DNA from: Elusimicrobia bacterium RIFOXYA2_FULL_47_53
GTDB taxonomy: Bacteria; Elusimicrobiota; Endomicrobiia; Endomicrobiales; XYA2-FULL-47-53
Assembly (NCBI GenBank): GCA_001800315.1
Contig: MGVE01000007.1
Span: 124,001-188,000, forward strand
DNA: 64,000 nt
Reading direction: 5' to 3'
Position 1 is the first letter of the stretch, and every line of letters starts with the position of its first letter. Positions 44,854-54,125 of this stretch are shown here, piece by piece. The notes below the pieces were generated by a model. It was not told the DNA's origin and searched no databases. It was given only the letters and a program-made list of their open reading frames with translations. The translations under genes were made by a program, and so were the position numbers.

Positions 44854-46230
44854 TTATTCCAGGACCGTATAAGCGCCTTCGTGGTGTTGCGAGAGGTCAA
44901 GGCCTAAAACCTCGTCCTTCTCGCTGGCACGGACACCAAACAGGGCGTTCACAAGTTTTAATATCAACCAGGTGACAACCAGGCTGTAAAGAGCGGTTAT
45001 AAGCACCGCCTTAAGCTGAATGACGAATTGAGCCGGGTTACCGTAAAACAATCCGTCCGCGCCGGCGGGATTGACGGCTTTTGAGGCAAAAAGCCCTGTC
45101 GCGAGAGCGCCCCAGATGCCTCCGATGCCGTGGACTCCGAAAGCGTCAAGCGAATCGTCGTAGCCGAGTTTTGTTTTAACAAAGGCAACCATAACAAAAC
45201 AGATAAGGCTGACGACAACGCCTATAAGTATCGCCGGCATAACGCCTACATAACCTGCCGCAGGAGTTATCGCGACAAGCCCGGCAACAAGGCCCGTGGC
45301 AACGCCGAGAGTTGTGGGCGTGCCGTTATGCAGCCATTCTATCAAGGCCCAGGTAAGGCCCGCGGCCGCGGCCGCCGTATTTGTAGTGACGAAAGCTCCG
45401 ACCGCGAGGCCGTTGGCGCCGAGCGCGCTGCCCGCGTTAAATCCGAACCAGCCGAACCACAGCAGGCCCGCTCCTAACACCGTGAAAGGAAGGTTGTGCG
45501 GAGGAACCGGTTGGTTGGCATAGCCTTTGCGCTTGCCTAACATGAGCGCCGCGACTATCGCTGCTACGCCGGCATTGATATGAACGACGGTTCCGCCCGC
45601 GAAATCAAGAGCTCCCATGTTTCTAAGCCAGCCTCCCAGCCCCCAGACCCAGTGAGCAACCGGGTCATACACCAAAGTGGCCCAGAGTATGCTGAAAACA
45701 AGGAAGGCCGAGAACTTCATCCTTTCGGCGAAAGCGCCGATTATAAGCGCCGGGGTTATGACCGCGAACATGCCTTGAAAAATCATAAAGGCTTGATGCG
45801 GTATAGTGGCCGCGTAGTCAGGGTAAGGCGTAAGCCCCACTCCGTTTAAGCCCAGCCATTTCAGGCCTCCGATGAATCCGTTGCCCGGAGAAAATGAAAG
45901 GCTGTAACCGAAAAGCACCCATTGAAGCGTGATAACGCAGAGCATTATTCCGCTTTGCATGAGAATGCTTAAAACATTTTTCTTTCTGACAAGGCCGCCG
46001 TAGAAAAACGCGAGGCCCGGAAGGGTCATGAGCATTACAAAAGCGCTTGAAGTCATTACCCAGGCCGTGTCGCCCGTGTCAATCTTGGCGGGCGCGGGCG
46101 CGGGAGCCTCAACCGCCACGGCCGTCATTTCGGCAGGCGCGGCCGCCGGCGCCGAGATTTCTTCGGCAATAGCCGGCCCGGCTAATCCCATAAATAATCC
46201 AAACAATGTTAAACTTAATAATTTTTTCAT
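44854..46230 (-). CDS. amtB: Ammonium transporter
   Basis: This 458-residue channel has a signal-like N-terminus, an Ala/Pro-rich stretch (residues 25-52), then 11 membrane helices. Amt motifs include [31 protein letters not shown], a pore region [13 protein letters not shown] with the first region of aromatic gating, [15 protein letters not shown] (pore His) and [18 protein letters not shown] (second pore His). The start at 46230 follows AAGGAG. It forms an operon with two PII genes. Confidence 0.96.
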   Translation of the reverse strand: MKKLLSLTLFGLFMGLAGPAIAEEISAPAAAPAEMTAVAVEAPAPAPAKIDTGDTAWVMTSSAFVMLMTLPGLAFFYGGLVRKKNVLSILMQSGIMLCVITLQWVLFGYSLSFSPGNGFIGGLKWLGLNGVGLTPYPDYAATIPHQAFMIFQGMFAVITPALIIGAFAERMKFSAFLVFSILWATLVYDPVAHWVWGLGGWLRNMGALDFAGGTVVHINAGVAAIVAALMLGKRKGYANQPVPPHNLPFTVLGAGLLWFGWFGFNAGSALGANGLAVGAFVTTNTAAAAAGLTWALIEWLHNGTPTTLGVATGLVAGLVAITPAAGYVGVMPAILIGVVVSLICFVMVAFVKTKLGYDDSLDAFGVHGIGGIWGALATGLFASKAVNPAGADGLFYGNPAQFVIQLKAVLITALYSLVVTWLILKLVNALFGVRASEKDEVLGLDLSQHHEGAYTVLE

Positions 46231-46305
46231 TTTATTATCTCCTTGCCCGGAGCTTGCCATCCGTTGAGAATGATCAGGCGGGCTATATAAGCTTTCGTTT
46301 GGCGC

Positions 46306-47004
46306 TTAGAAATTAATGTCCAACTGAGTTGAAAACTGGTTATTTGGATTGATCGCCGTATTGTTGTAGACGACATATCCGAATATAACTCCCGTGTTAG
46401 GCGCGAAAGCATAAGAAAGGCCGTAGCTCAGGCAGCCATAAAAGCTCTGCCCGGAGGCATAGTCAACCGAGGCCCATATCTTGTCCGTCAGCTGCCTGTC
46501 CCAGGTGGCAATAAAACCCGTATTCGCGCTCTCTCCTTTATCGTCAAGCAACAGTTTGCTGTTGCCGGAGTAATAGCCGAGAGTGACGCGTCCCACGGGC
46601 TTAATAACTTTCGCGGCGGCGCCGTACAAAATGTTGTAGTTGGTGCTGTCTGTTTTTGTCCCGACGCTGAACGCGCCAACAGCCAGAGCCGGCACCATGC
46701 CGTTTTCGGGCAGGCCGTATTTGGCGTTAAAGTAAAGCGGATCCGCGCTCGGCTCCATGAAATCAATGCCGACCTCCAGGTTCTTAAGCAGGCCGTAGGT
46801 AAGGCCGATGTCGGTTGGCAGAGCGTAAGGCTTGTCGGCGTTATTAAAAACCGAAAAGTAATTATCAATTCCCAGATGAAGCGTCTTCTCGGCCTGTATG
46901 TCTGTTGACGGGTTCCATATCTGCGTTGACGGGGTGGCGTAAACATAGCCCGACAAAGAAGCGATAAAACCGCAAACTACCGATATTTTCCTTAATTTAT
47001 TCAT
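46306..47004 (-). CDS. Putative outer-membrane porin-like protein linked to amtB
   Basis: This 232-residue protein starts at 47004 with GGGAGG 6 bp before the ATG. It has a signal peptide (ISVVCGFIASLSGYVYA) and a body of alternating strands, ending NNQFSTQLDINF with a terminal Phe, as outer-membrane barrels do. Position upstream of amtB suggests it carries ammonium or another nitrogen source across the outer membrane; a similar porin-amtB association is known in proteobacteria. The family is not firmly recognised. Confidence 0.78.
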   Translation of the reverse strand: MNKLRKISVVCGFIASLSGYVYATPSTQIWNPSTDIQAEKTLHLGIDNYFSVFNNADKPYALPTDIGLTYGLLKNLEVGIDFMEPSADPLYFNAKYGLPENGMVPALAVGAFSVGTKTDSTNYNILYGAAAKVIKPVGRVTLGYYSGNSKLLLDDKGESANTGFIATWDRQLTDKIWASVDYASGQSFYGCLSYGLSYAFAPNTGVIFGYVVYNNTAINPNNQFSTQLDINF

Positions 47005-47090
47005 TTTATTCCTCCCTGAGATTTTTGCTCTCCCAATCGCTGGGCAGACAGCAGCCTTGCTTACGCGCGGACACCGATGTCCGAAAACAT

Positions 47091-47771
47091 TTATATATTG
47101 TTCAACTGACACTCTTCCAGAAAACTCCCGTTTTTGTTTACTATAATCAGCTCGCCCTTTTCCATCTCTATCCAATCCGTGCCGCTAAGCCGTTCGGAAC
47201 AAAACACAAAGGACCCGAAAGAATATGAATAATAAAGCTTATTCCCCGTTTTATCGCAGTACCCGATTAAATGATCTTTATTGCTCAAAACAAATGTCAG
47301 CGGTGAACCCGGACACTGCGACTCAACCCGGCCGCAAAGGCTAAGGATGCTTTCTCTGTAGTTTCTAAGCGATTTTTGCTCAAGTGCCATAGTTATATAA
47401 TTCAAAAATTTGTCCGAACCGCCGCAGGGCCCGTTCCCGCCATTGGCGCCGATTTTTGAAAAGTAACCCAAATCCCCGCTATGGGCAAAAATATATTCGC
47501 GGTTTACAATAGGCGCCGGAGCTTCCCCGAACTTGGCTATCAGCACCTTTGAACCGGAACTTAAAGCCTTGGCGAGCGGCAACTCATACGCGCCAAACTC
47601 AACAAGAGCCTCGCAAAAGCGAACCGCCAAAGCGCCGAGGTATCCGGCTACCCCGAGAAAACCGCCGGTTTCACCGGCATTCCGGGCGCCCCTGCGGGAA
47701 TTATTTAAAAAACTGTCAAATATGCTCTTCTGTACCCCGTCCGCGGACGCTACCGCCATAATTAAACCCAT
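47091..47771 (-). CDS. Class II glutamine amidotransferase-like protein lacking the catalytic Cys
   Basis: This 226-residue protein resembles the YafJ-type class II amidotransferases: YIFAHSGDLGYF matches their AHNG segment, GGSDKFL their TDSE segment, and FCSERLSGTDWIEMEKGEL the closing region. In that family Cys2 is the nucleophile. Here GGAGG lies 5 bp before ATG GGT, so residue 2 is Gly. The protein is therefore probably not a glutaminase. It is first in the nitrogen operon. Confidence 0.72.
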   Translation of the reverse strand: MGLIMAVASADGVQKSIFDSFLNNSRRGARNAGETGGFLGVAGYLGALAVRFCEALVEFGAYELPLAKALSSGSKVLIAKFGEAPAPIVNREYIFAHSGDLGYFSKIGANGGNGPCGGSDKFLNYITMALEQKSLRNYRESILSLCGRVESQCPGSPLTFVLSNKDHLIGYCDKTGNKLYYSYSFGSFVFCSERLSGTDWIEMEKGELIIVNKNGSFLEECQLNNI

Positions 47772-47910
47772 ATATTCCTCCGCCTTCAAATAAAAAAAGC
47801 CTTTAATCCACTTATACCAAAGTGAACTAAAGACTCCCGTGTCTTCGCGTCTGTGCCGCCTTCACTGGCGGCAAAACCAATAATAAATATTTACATTTGC
47901 AAATAAAAAT

Positions 47911-47955
47911 CCCCGCCGATCACCTCTGATCGCGGGGACAACTTTGTCCTTGCGC
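47911..47955 (-). promoter_or_regulatory. Leader attenuator or small-RNA hairpins
   Basis: Downstream of the promoter at 47960-47988 the transcript can form GGACAA/TTGTCC, then a stronger imperfect hairpin CCCCGCGATC/GATCGGCGGGG (47911-47937) followed by ATTTTTATTT, a classic terminator. The two hairpins touch at shared C residues, so they could exclude each other. It ends about 130 bp before the first gene. Confidence 0.65.
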
Positions 47956-47959
47956 TAAC

Positions 47960-47988
47960 ATTATAACGCAATTAAAAAAATTTGTCAA
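47960..47988 (-). promoter_or_regulatory. Consensus sigma-70 promoter for the nitrogen operon leader
   Basis: On the minus strand TTGACA (47983-47988), 17 bp, TATAAT (47960-47965): a perfect match to consensus. Transcription would start near 47953, about 180 bp before the amidotransferase-like start codon. Confidence 0.85.
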
Positions 47989-48055
47989 GCCTTTTTTACC
48001 TGTAAAGTCACCCTGAACGAAGTGAAGTGCCTCGTTATATTTTAAGTTATAAGTT

Positions 48056-48202
48056 GAGTCAATTGAAAAACCTTAACAAGACCCTGTCATTGCGATCTCC
48101 CGAAGGGAGAGAAGCAATCTCGCTTTTCCGTCGGAAGCGACGAGATTGCTTTGTCGTTGCACTCCTCGCAAAGACGGCCTGAAACACTTTTTCAACTGAC
48201 TC
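48056..48202. mobile_element. MITE-like element R3, copy 2
   Basis: A 147-bp element, inverted relative to 12492-12641, with the same ends GAGTCAATTGAAAAA and TTTTTCAACTGACTC. It is flanked by a perfect 5-bp direct repeat AAGTT (48051-48055 and 48203-48207), which looks like a target-site duplication. No coding sequence is inside. Confidence 0.82.
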
Positions 48203-48237
48203 AAGTTGTAAGCTTTAAGTGAACGGCGGACTTTTTC

Positions 48238-48400
48238 GTGTCGTCATACCAGCGGAAGCTGGTATCCAGAGGTTTAACTGGTTTCCTGTTTTCACAGGGA
48301 TGACAGGCCTTGATGGATCCCAGACTGAACATTTCTGGGATGACGGCAAGGGAACATCAGCCGAGCAAGCTCGGCGACTACAAAGATGAAAGGATGACGG
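48238..48400. repeat. Short hairpin repeats of the GTCAT...ATCC type
   Basis: Contains GTCATACCAGC/GCTGGTATCCAG (48240-48268) and TGGATCCCAG/CTGGGATGACGG (48315-48345), then GAGCAAGCTCGGCGACTACAA (48363-48382). These are degenerate hairpin units related to 12731-12826 and 36633-36680. No gene is seen between 47990 and 48966. Confidence 0.65.
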
Positions 48401-48433
48401 CACTTTTGATTTTGAGTCTTCAGAGGCCTTTTG

Positions 48434-48665
48434 TTTTTATACCCCTTCCGAGCCGGTTATGAGCAAAAGTTTTTTTGGAGGCCTTCAGTCTTGCCTGTTT
48501 GACCTGCCGAGAAGGCAGGGAGTTTGCAAGACTGCCTAAAATACTTTTGCGAATGGCTCGCGTGGGCGAATGTCCGCACGAATAAGTGCGGACTTCCATG
48601 AGGACGCCGAGATGGTGAGGCGTCGCGTTTCTTTATTAACTTTCTTTGAGCGCTCAAAGAAAGTT
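48434..48665. repeat. Dispersed repeat, family R1, copy C (inverted, with extra hairpin)
   Basis: The reverse complement of copies A and B, from TATACCCCTTCCGAGCCGG to the palindrome AACTTTCTTTGAGCGC and its complement. Compared with copy B it carries about 56 extra bp near 48568-48625 that include another perfect hairpin, GTCCGCAC/GTGCGGAC. Confidence 0.8.
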
Positions 48666-48835
48666 AGAAAGGGGTGCAGGGGCAACAGCCCCGCGACTTT
48701 GTTTCTTTCTGAAAGAACTTTTAAAATTCTGGTTTCCTGTGTGTGCTCACATCTCGCGCCCGTTGCAAGCTTGCGCGGCTTATTCGCCGCACTGCAACTA
48801 CAGGTGACGGCAAGGAAGATCCTTCGTTTCTCTCA

Positions 48836-48955
48836 GGATGACGGCGCTTTGCGGAACGCGCAGCAAGCTGCGCAACTACAAAACCAACCGCGAGTTTGCT
48901 TCGCCACTGAAGCTTTGGCGGACTATCGCGCCGCCTTAACGGAGGATTCGGGCAC
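48836..48955. repeat. Hairpin repeat block shared with 36633-36760
   Basis: Contains GATGACGGCGCTTTGCGGAA, the CGCAGCAAGCTGCG hairpin and a diverged single copy of the 27-bp unit (CCACTGAAGCTTTGGCGG). It matches the array upstream of the 97-residue protein terminator and shows that those units move or spread as a block. Confidence 0.65.
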
Positions 48956-48966
48956 CGGCAGCGAGT

Positions 48967-49452
48967 TCAGATAAAAAGATTAATCTTTGACTTCTGGGCC
49001 TCTCCTAAAAACGCCGCGGCCCCCATCTGGCCGTCAACGCCTTCAATCATATTGGAATTATCAACGCCCATTATGCCGCAGGAAGTGGAACAGGCGTATA
49101 TCTTTACATTAAAAGCCTTTGCCATCTTAAAAAATTCTTCAAGCGAGGGAGTTTTGGTGCTTTCCATAAGCTTTTTCATCATGGCCGGCCCCAGGCCCAT
49201 CATGTTCATGGAAGTCAGCGGAAGCTTGGAGCGGCTGGAGGGCATCATAAACTCCATCATTTTCTGCAGTATGCTTTTTCCTTTGTACACTCTTCCCTTT
49301 TTAAGAAAGTTAAGCCCCCAGAATGTGAAAAATATGCTGACATCCATATTCATGGAAGCGGCCGTTGTGGCAAGGATCATGGCGGCTATGGCTTTGTCCA
49401 TGGTGCCGGAAAAAAATATTATCGTCATTTTTTCTTTTTGCTGTTCGCTCAT
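48967..49452 (-). CDS. DsrE/DsrF/DrsH-like family protein
   Basis: This 161-residue cytoplasmic protein matches the DsrE2-type family: TIIFFSGTMDKAIAAMILAT at the N-terminus, FFTFWGLNFLKKG near 43, a Met-rich middle (MNMMGLGPAMMKKLM) and Cys residues in KIYACSTSCGIMGV near 118. The family takes part in sulfur relay or persulfide binding. It lies 8 bp after the oxidoreductase beta gene and probably joins the redox/sulfur gene group further on. Confidence 0.88.
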   Translation of the reverse strand: MSEQQKEKMTIIFFSGTMDKAIAAMILATTAASMNMDVSIFFTFWGLNFLKKGRVYKGKSILQKMMEFMMPSSRSKLPLTSMNMMGLGPAMMKKLMESTKTPSLEEFFKMAKAFNVKIYACSTSCGIMGVDNSNMIEGVDGQMGAAAFLGEAQKSKINLFI

Positions 49453-49459
49453 ATAGCCC

Positions 49460-50320
49460 TCACCTCATGGAGTTTAATAATTCCTCCAGCAAATTCGTCC
49501 TTGCGGTTTTCCTGAAAACAATGGGAACAGCGTCTTTTTTATAGGCCGTGACATTTTCCTCAAAAGTGGGTTTGGGAGCGCTTTTGTAAATGACTCCCAG
49601 CGGGAACTTGTCGGGCTCAATGGCTTTTTTGAAAGCTTCAACCCTGTCCGAAGGGTCATAGTTTGAGTCTAAATAATACGACCGTTCTTTAAACCATTGG
49701 AATGTGTTGACCTTATTGAAAGAAACGCAGGGTTGAAGGATATCCACAAGCGCGTACCCCTTGTGGGCAACGGCTTTTTTAAGTATCTCTTTCGTCTGAT
49801 CCATATCTCCAGCGAAGGCCCGCGCCACAAAAGAAGCGTTCAGTGAAACCGCGACAGCCACGGGGTTAAACGGCTCTTCAAATACTCCGCTCACCTGCAC
49901 CGGAGTATGAAAACCTGCCTGGCTTGTGGGAGAAGCCTGTCCCTTCGTAAGGCCGTAAACCATGTTGTTATGCACAATATTGGTTATATCGGGATTGCGC
50001 CTTATGGTATGAATAAAATGATTGCCGCCTTCACCGTAGGTATCCCCCTCGCCGCTTTCAGCTATGACTGTCAGGGAAGGATTCGCGGCCTTAACGGCCG
50101 TTGCGGGCGGAAGGGCCCTGCCGTGCAGGCCGTTAAAAAAGTGCGCCTTGATATAATGAGGGATTTTCGCGGCCTGGCCTATTCCGGAAACCATGACGAG
50201 CCGCAGCGGGTCAATATTGAGCTCGCTTAAGGCGGCTTTTAACGCCTTATGAATAGGAAAATTGCCGCAGCCCGGGCACCAGGCTATATCAATATTATCC
50301 AGGTCAAAATTATTCGCCAT
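49460..50320 (-). CDS. 2-oxoacid:ferredoxin oxidoreductase, beta subunit
   Basis: This 286-residue subunit binds thiamine diphosphate and a [4Fe-4S] cluster. It has [16 protein letters not shown] at residues 12-27, the TPP-Mg region [14 protein letters not shown] near 92, and the following [16 protein letters not shown]. With the alpha subunit it oxidises pyruvate, 2-oxoglutarate or a similar acid to acyl-CoA and reduces ferredoxin, which could feed the hydrogenase. The exact substrate is not decided by sequence. Confidence 0.93.
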   Translation of the reverse strand: MANNFDLDNIDIAWCPGCGNFPIHKALKAALSELNIDPLRLVMVSGIGQAAKIPHYIKAHFFNGLHGRALPPATAVKAANPSLTVIAESGEGDTYGEGGNHFIHTIRRNPDITNIVHNNMVYGLTKGQASPTSQAGFHTPVQVSGVFEEPFNPVAVAVSLNASFVARAFAGDMDQTKEILKKAVAHKGYALVDILQPCVSFNKVNTFQWFKERSYYLDSNYDPSDRVEAFKKAIEPDKFPLGVIYKSAPKPTFEENVTAYKKDAVPIVFRKTARTNLLEELLNSMR

Positions 50321-50321
50321 A

Positions 50322-52037
50322 TTATTTCACCGCCGTGAATTTTTTAAGCTCCGCGACGGCTTCTTCCAGAGAAAACGGAGCGCCGTCGTATTTTAACACT
50401 TTGCCGCCTGTTTCAACTCCGGCGTATAGTTTGAGTATTTTAGCGAACTGGCCCGAAAAGTTATTTTCAAAGACAACCGCCTTCTTTGCCCTGCCGATAA
50501 TCTCCCGGGCTCCCGAGTGAAGCGGAAAAATCTGCGAAAAGTGGAGTACGGCCAGTTTGGGATTGTTCACCTGTTCCGCGGCTTCTTTCAAAACGCCGTA
50601 ATTTGAACCCCAGCAAACGGCAAGATACTCAAAATCGCCGCTGCCTATAAGGGAGGGCGGCTCGGCTTCTTTTGTCATAAGCTCAAGTTTGGCCATGCGC
50701 TTTTGGGACATCTGTTTTCTGATATTTTTGTCTTCCGTGATATTGCCGTTCTCATCGTGTTCGTCGGAATCCGCGTGGACAAAGCCATCGCCAAAACCCG
50801 GAATGCCGCGGGGCGAAATACCGTCGGCGGAAAAGGCATACCTTTTATAGCCCGGGCCGGTTTTAACTATATGCTCCTGCGCGCTTATTTTTGAAAAATC
50901 AAAGGGCGGTATATTGGCGTAGGCATCCACGAAATACTGGTCGCTTAAAATAATCACCGGGCACTGATGCTTGTCCGCGAGGTTAAATGCCTTTGCCGTA
51001 AGCTCAACAGCCTGCGCAGCGCTGCCGGGAGCAAGGATTATCCTGGGGAACTCGCCATGTCCGGCGTAAAGCGCGAATTCCAGGTCGCCCTGTTCGGTCC
51101 TTGTGGGAAGCCCTGTCGCTGGGGCCGGCCTCTGGCCCAGGCTTATAACCAAAGGCGTTTCTATCATGCCGCTTAGGCTCAACGCCTCAGCCATAAGGGC
51201 AAACCCGCCGCCCGCCGTGCAGACAAAACCGCGGGCTCCCGCGTACCAGGCTCCGAGAGCCATATTGGCAGCCGCTATCTCGTCCTCGGCCTGCTCGGTT
51301 AAGATGCCGAATTTTTCACTGTTTGCGGCAAGAAAGGTCAGTATCCCTGTTGAGGGCGTCATGGGGTAAGCTGAAACAAAATTGCAGCCGCCGGCTATCG
51401 CGCCAAGGCCTATAGCCTCGGCTCCGTTTACCAGAACCTGGCCGCTTACTTCATGGCTTCTCGCGAGCAAAATTTCAATTTTGCCGGGCCCGGAAACGGA
51501 AGCGGCGTATTCAAACCCTTTCTCGGCGGCCTGAAGGTTGGGTTTAAGCGTCTCGGGTTTTTTAGAACCTATAGTTGAACTTACAAAATCCTGAATATCT
51601 TTTAAGCCAAGCCCGAAAAGCCCCATTAAAAGCCCGAGGGCCGCGGTATTGGCGTAAATAGCCCCGCCGGCTTCAGCCGCTATTTTTGAAAATGGAACAT
51701 CAACCAGATCCGTGTCCGCGCCGAGAACTGATTTGTCGCCGAATATAATTGTTTGTTCAGTAATTTTATCTTTAAGGTGAGCGATTGCGCCGCTATCAAG
51801 AGGTATGAGCAGGTCTATCCTGTCCACATAACTGCTTCTGGGCTGCGAGGAGACCCTGAGCTGGGTTGAGTTGCTTCCGCCGCGAACGCGCGACATGTAT
51901 TCTTTTGTGGCGAAAATATTAAAACCCGAATCCTTCAAGGCCTTTACGAGCAGTTTTTCAACCGTGACTATGCCCTGCCCCGCTTCTCCGCATAGCACGA
52001 CTGACACATCGTCTTTAAAAACCCGCGAAAGATTCAT
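50322..52037 (-). CDS. 2-oxoacid:acceptor oxidoreductase, fused gamma-alpha subunit
   Basis: This 571-residue protein has an N-terminal gamma domain ([18 protein letters not shown], residues 13-30; to about 185) followed by the alpha pyrimidine-binding domain ([20 protein letters not shown] near 203; [19 protein letters not shown] near 247) and a C-terminal transketolase-like domain. This gamma-alpha fusion is the two-subunit KorAB/archaeal layout. It lies 1 bp upstream of the beta gene. Confidence 0.93.
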   Translation of the reverse strand: MNLSRVFKDDVSVVLCGEAGQGIVTVEKLLVKALKDSGFNIFATKEYMSRVRGGSNSTQLRVSSQPRSSYVDRIDLLIPLDSGAIAHLKDKITEQTIIFGDKSVLGADTDLVDVPFSKIAAEAGGAIYANTAALGLLMGLFGLGLKDIQDFVSSTIGSKKPETLKPNLQAAEKGFEYAASVSGPGKIEILLARSHEVSGQVLVNGAEAIGLGAIAGGCNFVSAYPMTPSTGILTFLAANSEKFGILTEQAEDEIAAANMALGAWYAGARGFVCTAGGGFALMAEALSLSGMIETPLVISLGQRPAPATGLPTRTEQGDLEFALYAGHGEFPRIILAPGSAAQAVELTAKAFNLADKHQCPVIILSDQYFVDAYANIPPFDFSKISAQEHIVKTGPGYKRYAFSADGISPRGIPGFGDGFVHADSDEHDENGNITEDKNIRKQMSQKRMAKLELMTKEAEPPSLIGSGDFEYLAVCWGSNYGVLKEAAEQVNNPKLAVLHFSQIFPLHSGAREIIGRAKKAVVFENNFSGQFAKILKLYAGVETGGKVLKYDGAPFSLEEAVAELKKFTAVK

Positions 52038-52106
52038 AGATCCCCATCAAAACTTAACGGCGCCCGCGTAACCGGTTTCGTCCGGTTAAACGGACGCCGC
52101 GCAAGA

Positions 52107-52682
52107 TCACCAGTTTTCGGCAAGCACTTCAAAATACGCTTTCGGATGAAGGCAGGCCGGGCATTTATCCGGAGCCTCATTGGACTCGTGAACGAACCCG
52201 CAATTGGCACAGCGCCACTTTATCGCGGACGGCTTTTTAAATACTTTCTCGCCCTTAACATTTTCCAAAAGCGCCCTGTATCGTTTCTCGTGCTGTCTCT
52301 CGGCGATTGAAATCTTCCTGAAGGCCTCGGCAACATCGGGAAAACCTTCTTTCTCGGCCACATCGGCAAACCCCGGATATAGCTTGGAATGCTCAAACTG
52401 CTCGCCGTTGGCGGCCGCAAGCAGGTTGTCTTTCGTGGCCCCAATAACTCCGGCCGGATACGCCGCGGTTATCTCAACCTCGCCGCCTTCAAGAAATTTA
52501 AAGAAGCGCTTCGCGTGCTCCTTTTCATTTTCAGCCGTTTCAAGGAAAATAAAGCCTATCTGCTCAAAACCCTCTTTTTTGGCCGCGGACGCGAAATATG
52601 TGTAACGGTTCCTTGCCTGGGACTCTCCCGCGAAAGCCGCCAAAAGATTCTTTTCAGTCTTTGTGCCCTTAATGCTTTTCAT
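52107..52682 (-). CDS. rbr: Rubrerythrin
   Basis: This 191-residue peroxidase removes H2O2 in anaerobes. The ferritin-like domain (1-145) carries the di-iron ExxH ligands (FAGESQARNRY, ENEKEHAKRF, AERQHEKRY) and the C-terminal rubredoxin has CANCGFVH and CPACLHP. It sits in a cluster with superoxide reductase, whose product it would remove. Confidence 0.97.
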   Translation of the reverse strand: MKSIKGTKTEKNLLAAFAGESQARNRYTYFASAAKKEGFEQIGFIFLETAENEKEHAKRFFKFLEGGEVEITAAYPAGVIGATKDNLLAAANGEQFEHSKLYPGFADVAEKEGFPDVAEAFRKISIAERQHEKRYRALLENVKGEKVFKKPSAIKWRCANCGFVHESNEAPDKCPACLHPKAYFEVLAENW

Positions 52683-52688
52683 AACACT

Positions 52689-52808
52689 CTCCTTTTCAAT
52701 AATCGTTTTCGGATACGGTTTAGGTCAAACGGAATGCGCGGCAAGCCGCGCGACTACAGACGAATTATTGAGCCGTTACAACTTTCAACTTATAACTTAA
52801 AACTTTGT
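52689..52808. repeat. Short repeat remnants between rubrerythrin and superoxide reductase
   Basis: The interval carries the hairpin GCGCGGCAAGCCGCGCGACTA (52738 on) and a TTATAACTTAAAAC run, relatives of units at 36600-36680 and 48363. No gene is seen. Confidence 0.5.
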
Positions 52809-53186
52809 TCACGATTTCCACAACCCGTGCAGGTTGCAGTATTCCCTGGCGGTAACCTGAGTGCCCTCAACGCAAAATTCAGCCTCGGGTTTGTCTCCCG
52901 GCTTTAAGAACTTTCTGCAGGCGTTGCCGTCAACAATCAGTTCTATCCACTGGATATAGTGCTTGTCTTCCATGGGGTGAGCGACACTGCCGACCGTCAC
53001 TTTATAACCGCATCTGACTTTTTCAAGCACCGGGACATGTTTTTCCTTTGAGGCGTCAACGGTGTTCTCAACCTGGAGTATCATGGGCTTTCCGCAACAG
53101 ACCAGTTCTCCGCCGCCGACAAAAATCACTTCAACCATGTTGCCGCAAACACTGCATTTGTAAACTTCCAAAGGATTTTTAACCAT
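52809..53186 (-). CDS. Desulfoferrodoxin (2Fe superoxide reductase)
   Basis: This 125-residue enzyme reduces superoxide to H2O2. The desulforedoxin domain binds Fe with Cys11, Cys14, Cys30 and Cys31. The catalytic centre II ligands are His50 (KHVPV), His70, His76 ([13 protein letters not shown]), Cys117 and His120 (CNLHGLW), with Glu48-Lys49 beside the site. All ligands are intact. Confidence 0.97.
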   Translation of the reverse strand: MVKNPLEVYKCSVCGNMVEVIFVGGGELVCCGKPMILQVENTVDASKEKHVPVLEKVRCGYKVTVGSVAHPMEDKHYIQWIELIVDGNACRKFLKPGDKPEAEFCVEGTQVTAREYCNLHGLWKS

Positions 53187-53200
53187 AACAACCTCCTGTC

Positions 53201-53443
53201 TTACTTTTTCTTTACATACCCTTTATACAAATTGCCCTCTTTTATCAGCGAGAGAAATATCTCTCCCGTCATCTCGCACCAGACCGGCAGGTCTTTTTCA
53301 AAACCCGGGTCGTCGGCTATAACCTCAAGAATCTCTCCCGACTTCATGGTTTCAAGCTCAAGTTTTGTTTTTACAACCGGCATGGGACAGAACAGCCCTA
53401 TGCAATCCAGAGTCCTTGCCGGCTTTAAACTGCTCTCAGGCAT
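53201..53443 (-). CDS. TusA/SirA-family sulfurtransferase
   Basis: This 80-residue protein has the TusA pattern [20 protein letters not shown] with the active Cys in the CPxP motif and the closing [11 protein letters not shown]. It moves persulfide sulfur. The start at 53443 follows GGAGAG and overlaps the zinc-ribbon gene by 8 bp. Its place between superoxide reductase and NifU/IscS suggests sulfur supply for iron-sulfur work. Confidence 0.92.
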   Translation of the reverse strand: MPESSLKPARTLDCIGLFCPMPVVKTKLELETMKSGEILEVIADDPGFEKDLPVWCEMTGEIFLSLIKEGNLYKGYVKKK

Positions 53444-53618
53444 GTTTCTCTCCGCATTTCGGGCATTTCTCAAGCTTAGAGCTGTAGGATTGTTCGCACT
53501 TGGCGCACTTTATGAACTCCACCTCGCAGGGGGAGCAGAATACCGGTTCAAAACAGGACATTTTCAGCTCGTCTTCACAAAAGCCACATCCGCATTTTTG
53601 CGTTTTATCTTTTTTCAT
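53436..53618 (-). CDS. Small Cys-rich zinc-ribbon protein
   Basis: This 60-residue protein has ten Cys in short spacing: CGCGFC, CFEPVFCSPC, and two CxxC pairs CAKCEQSY and CPKCGEKHA that form a zinc or iron ribbon. It overlaps the TusA-type gene by 8 bp and follows nifU by 23 bp, so it is likely translated and coupled to them. It may serve as a metal or sulfur carrier; the function is not recognised. Confidence 0.75.
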   Translation of the reverse strand: MKKDKTQKCGCGFCEDELKMSCFEPVFCSPCEVEFIKCAKCEQSYSSKLEKCPKCGEKHA

Positions 53619-53641
53619 CTCCGGCTCCTTGCCTGTTACGG

Positions 53642-54019
53642 CTATTTACCGTGCTTTTTGGAATAGTCTTCTATCGCCTTATGCAGAGCATCAGCGCCCA
53701 GGTTTGAACAGTGCATTTTGTTTGGCGGCAGGCCTCCGAGCTCCTTTGCCACGAGATCGTTTGTTATCTTCATCGCCTCATCAACGGTTTTTCCCTTGGC
53801 CATCTCGGCGACCATTGAAGAAACGGCTATCGCGGCGCCGCAGCCAAAGGTCTTAAACTTTACATCCTCCAAAACATTGTCTTTGACCTTCACATAAAAG
53901 GTCATCATGTCGCCGCAGACCGGATTGCCGACCTCGCCAACACCGTCGGCATCCTTTATTTCGCCGACATTTCTTGGATTTTGAAAATGATCCATTACCT
54001 TCTCTGAATAAAACGGCAT
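53642..54019 (-). CDS. nifU: Iron-sulfur cluster scaffold protein NifU/IscU type
   Basis: This 125-residue protein is the scaffold on which iron-sulfur clusters are built. Its three ligand Cys are seen in NPVCGD, FGCGAA and MHCSNLG, with the opening MPFYSEKVMDHFQNPRN. It has only the N-terminal (IscU) domain. iscS lies upstream, separated by about 105 bp of repeat. Confidence 0.96.
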   Translation of the reverse strand: MPFYSEKVMDHFQNPRNVGEIKDADGVGEVGNPVCGDMMTFYVKVKDNVLEDVKFKTFGCGAAIAVSSMVAEMAKGKTVDEAMKITNDLVAKELGGLPPNKMHCSNLGADALHKAIEDYSKKHGK

Positions 54020-54040
54020 CTGTTTTCTCCTTGGACTTCA

Positions 54041-54122
54041 GTGGTAAGCTGTAAGTTGTAAGTGATAAGTGACTTATTTCAACTGTCTTTGTCCTTACCG
54101 CTTACCCCTTACCACTTACCCC
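54041..54122. repeat. TAAG-rich inverted spacer between iscS and nifU
   Basis: The left half is a run of GGTAAGCTGTAAGTTGTAAG units and the right half a run of their reverse complements (CTTACCCCTTACCACTTACC), so the transcript can fold into a long weak hairpin. Similar runs lie at 36561-36630 and beside the R3 copy at 48040-48215. Confidence 0.6.
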
Positions 54123-54125
54123 TGG

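Noticed and set aside
48570-48974. 134-codon plus-strand reading frame
   Set aside because: It consists of repeat sequence (R1 copy C and the hairpin block) and has no ribosome-binding site.
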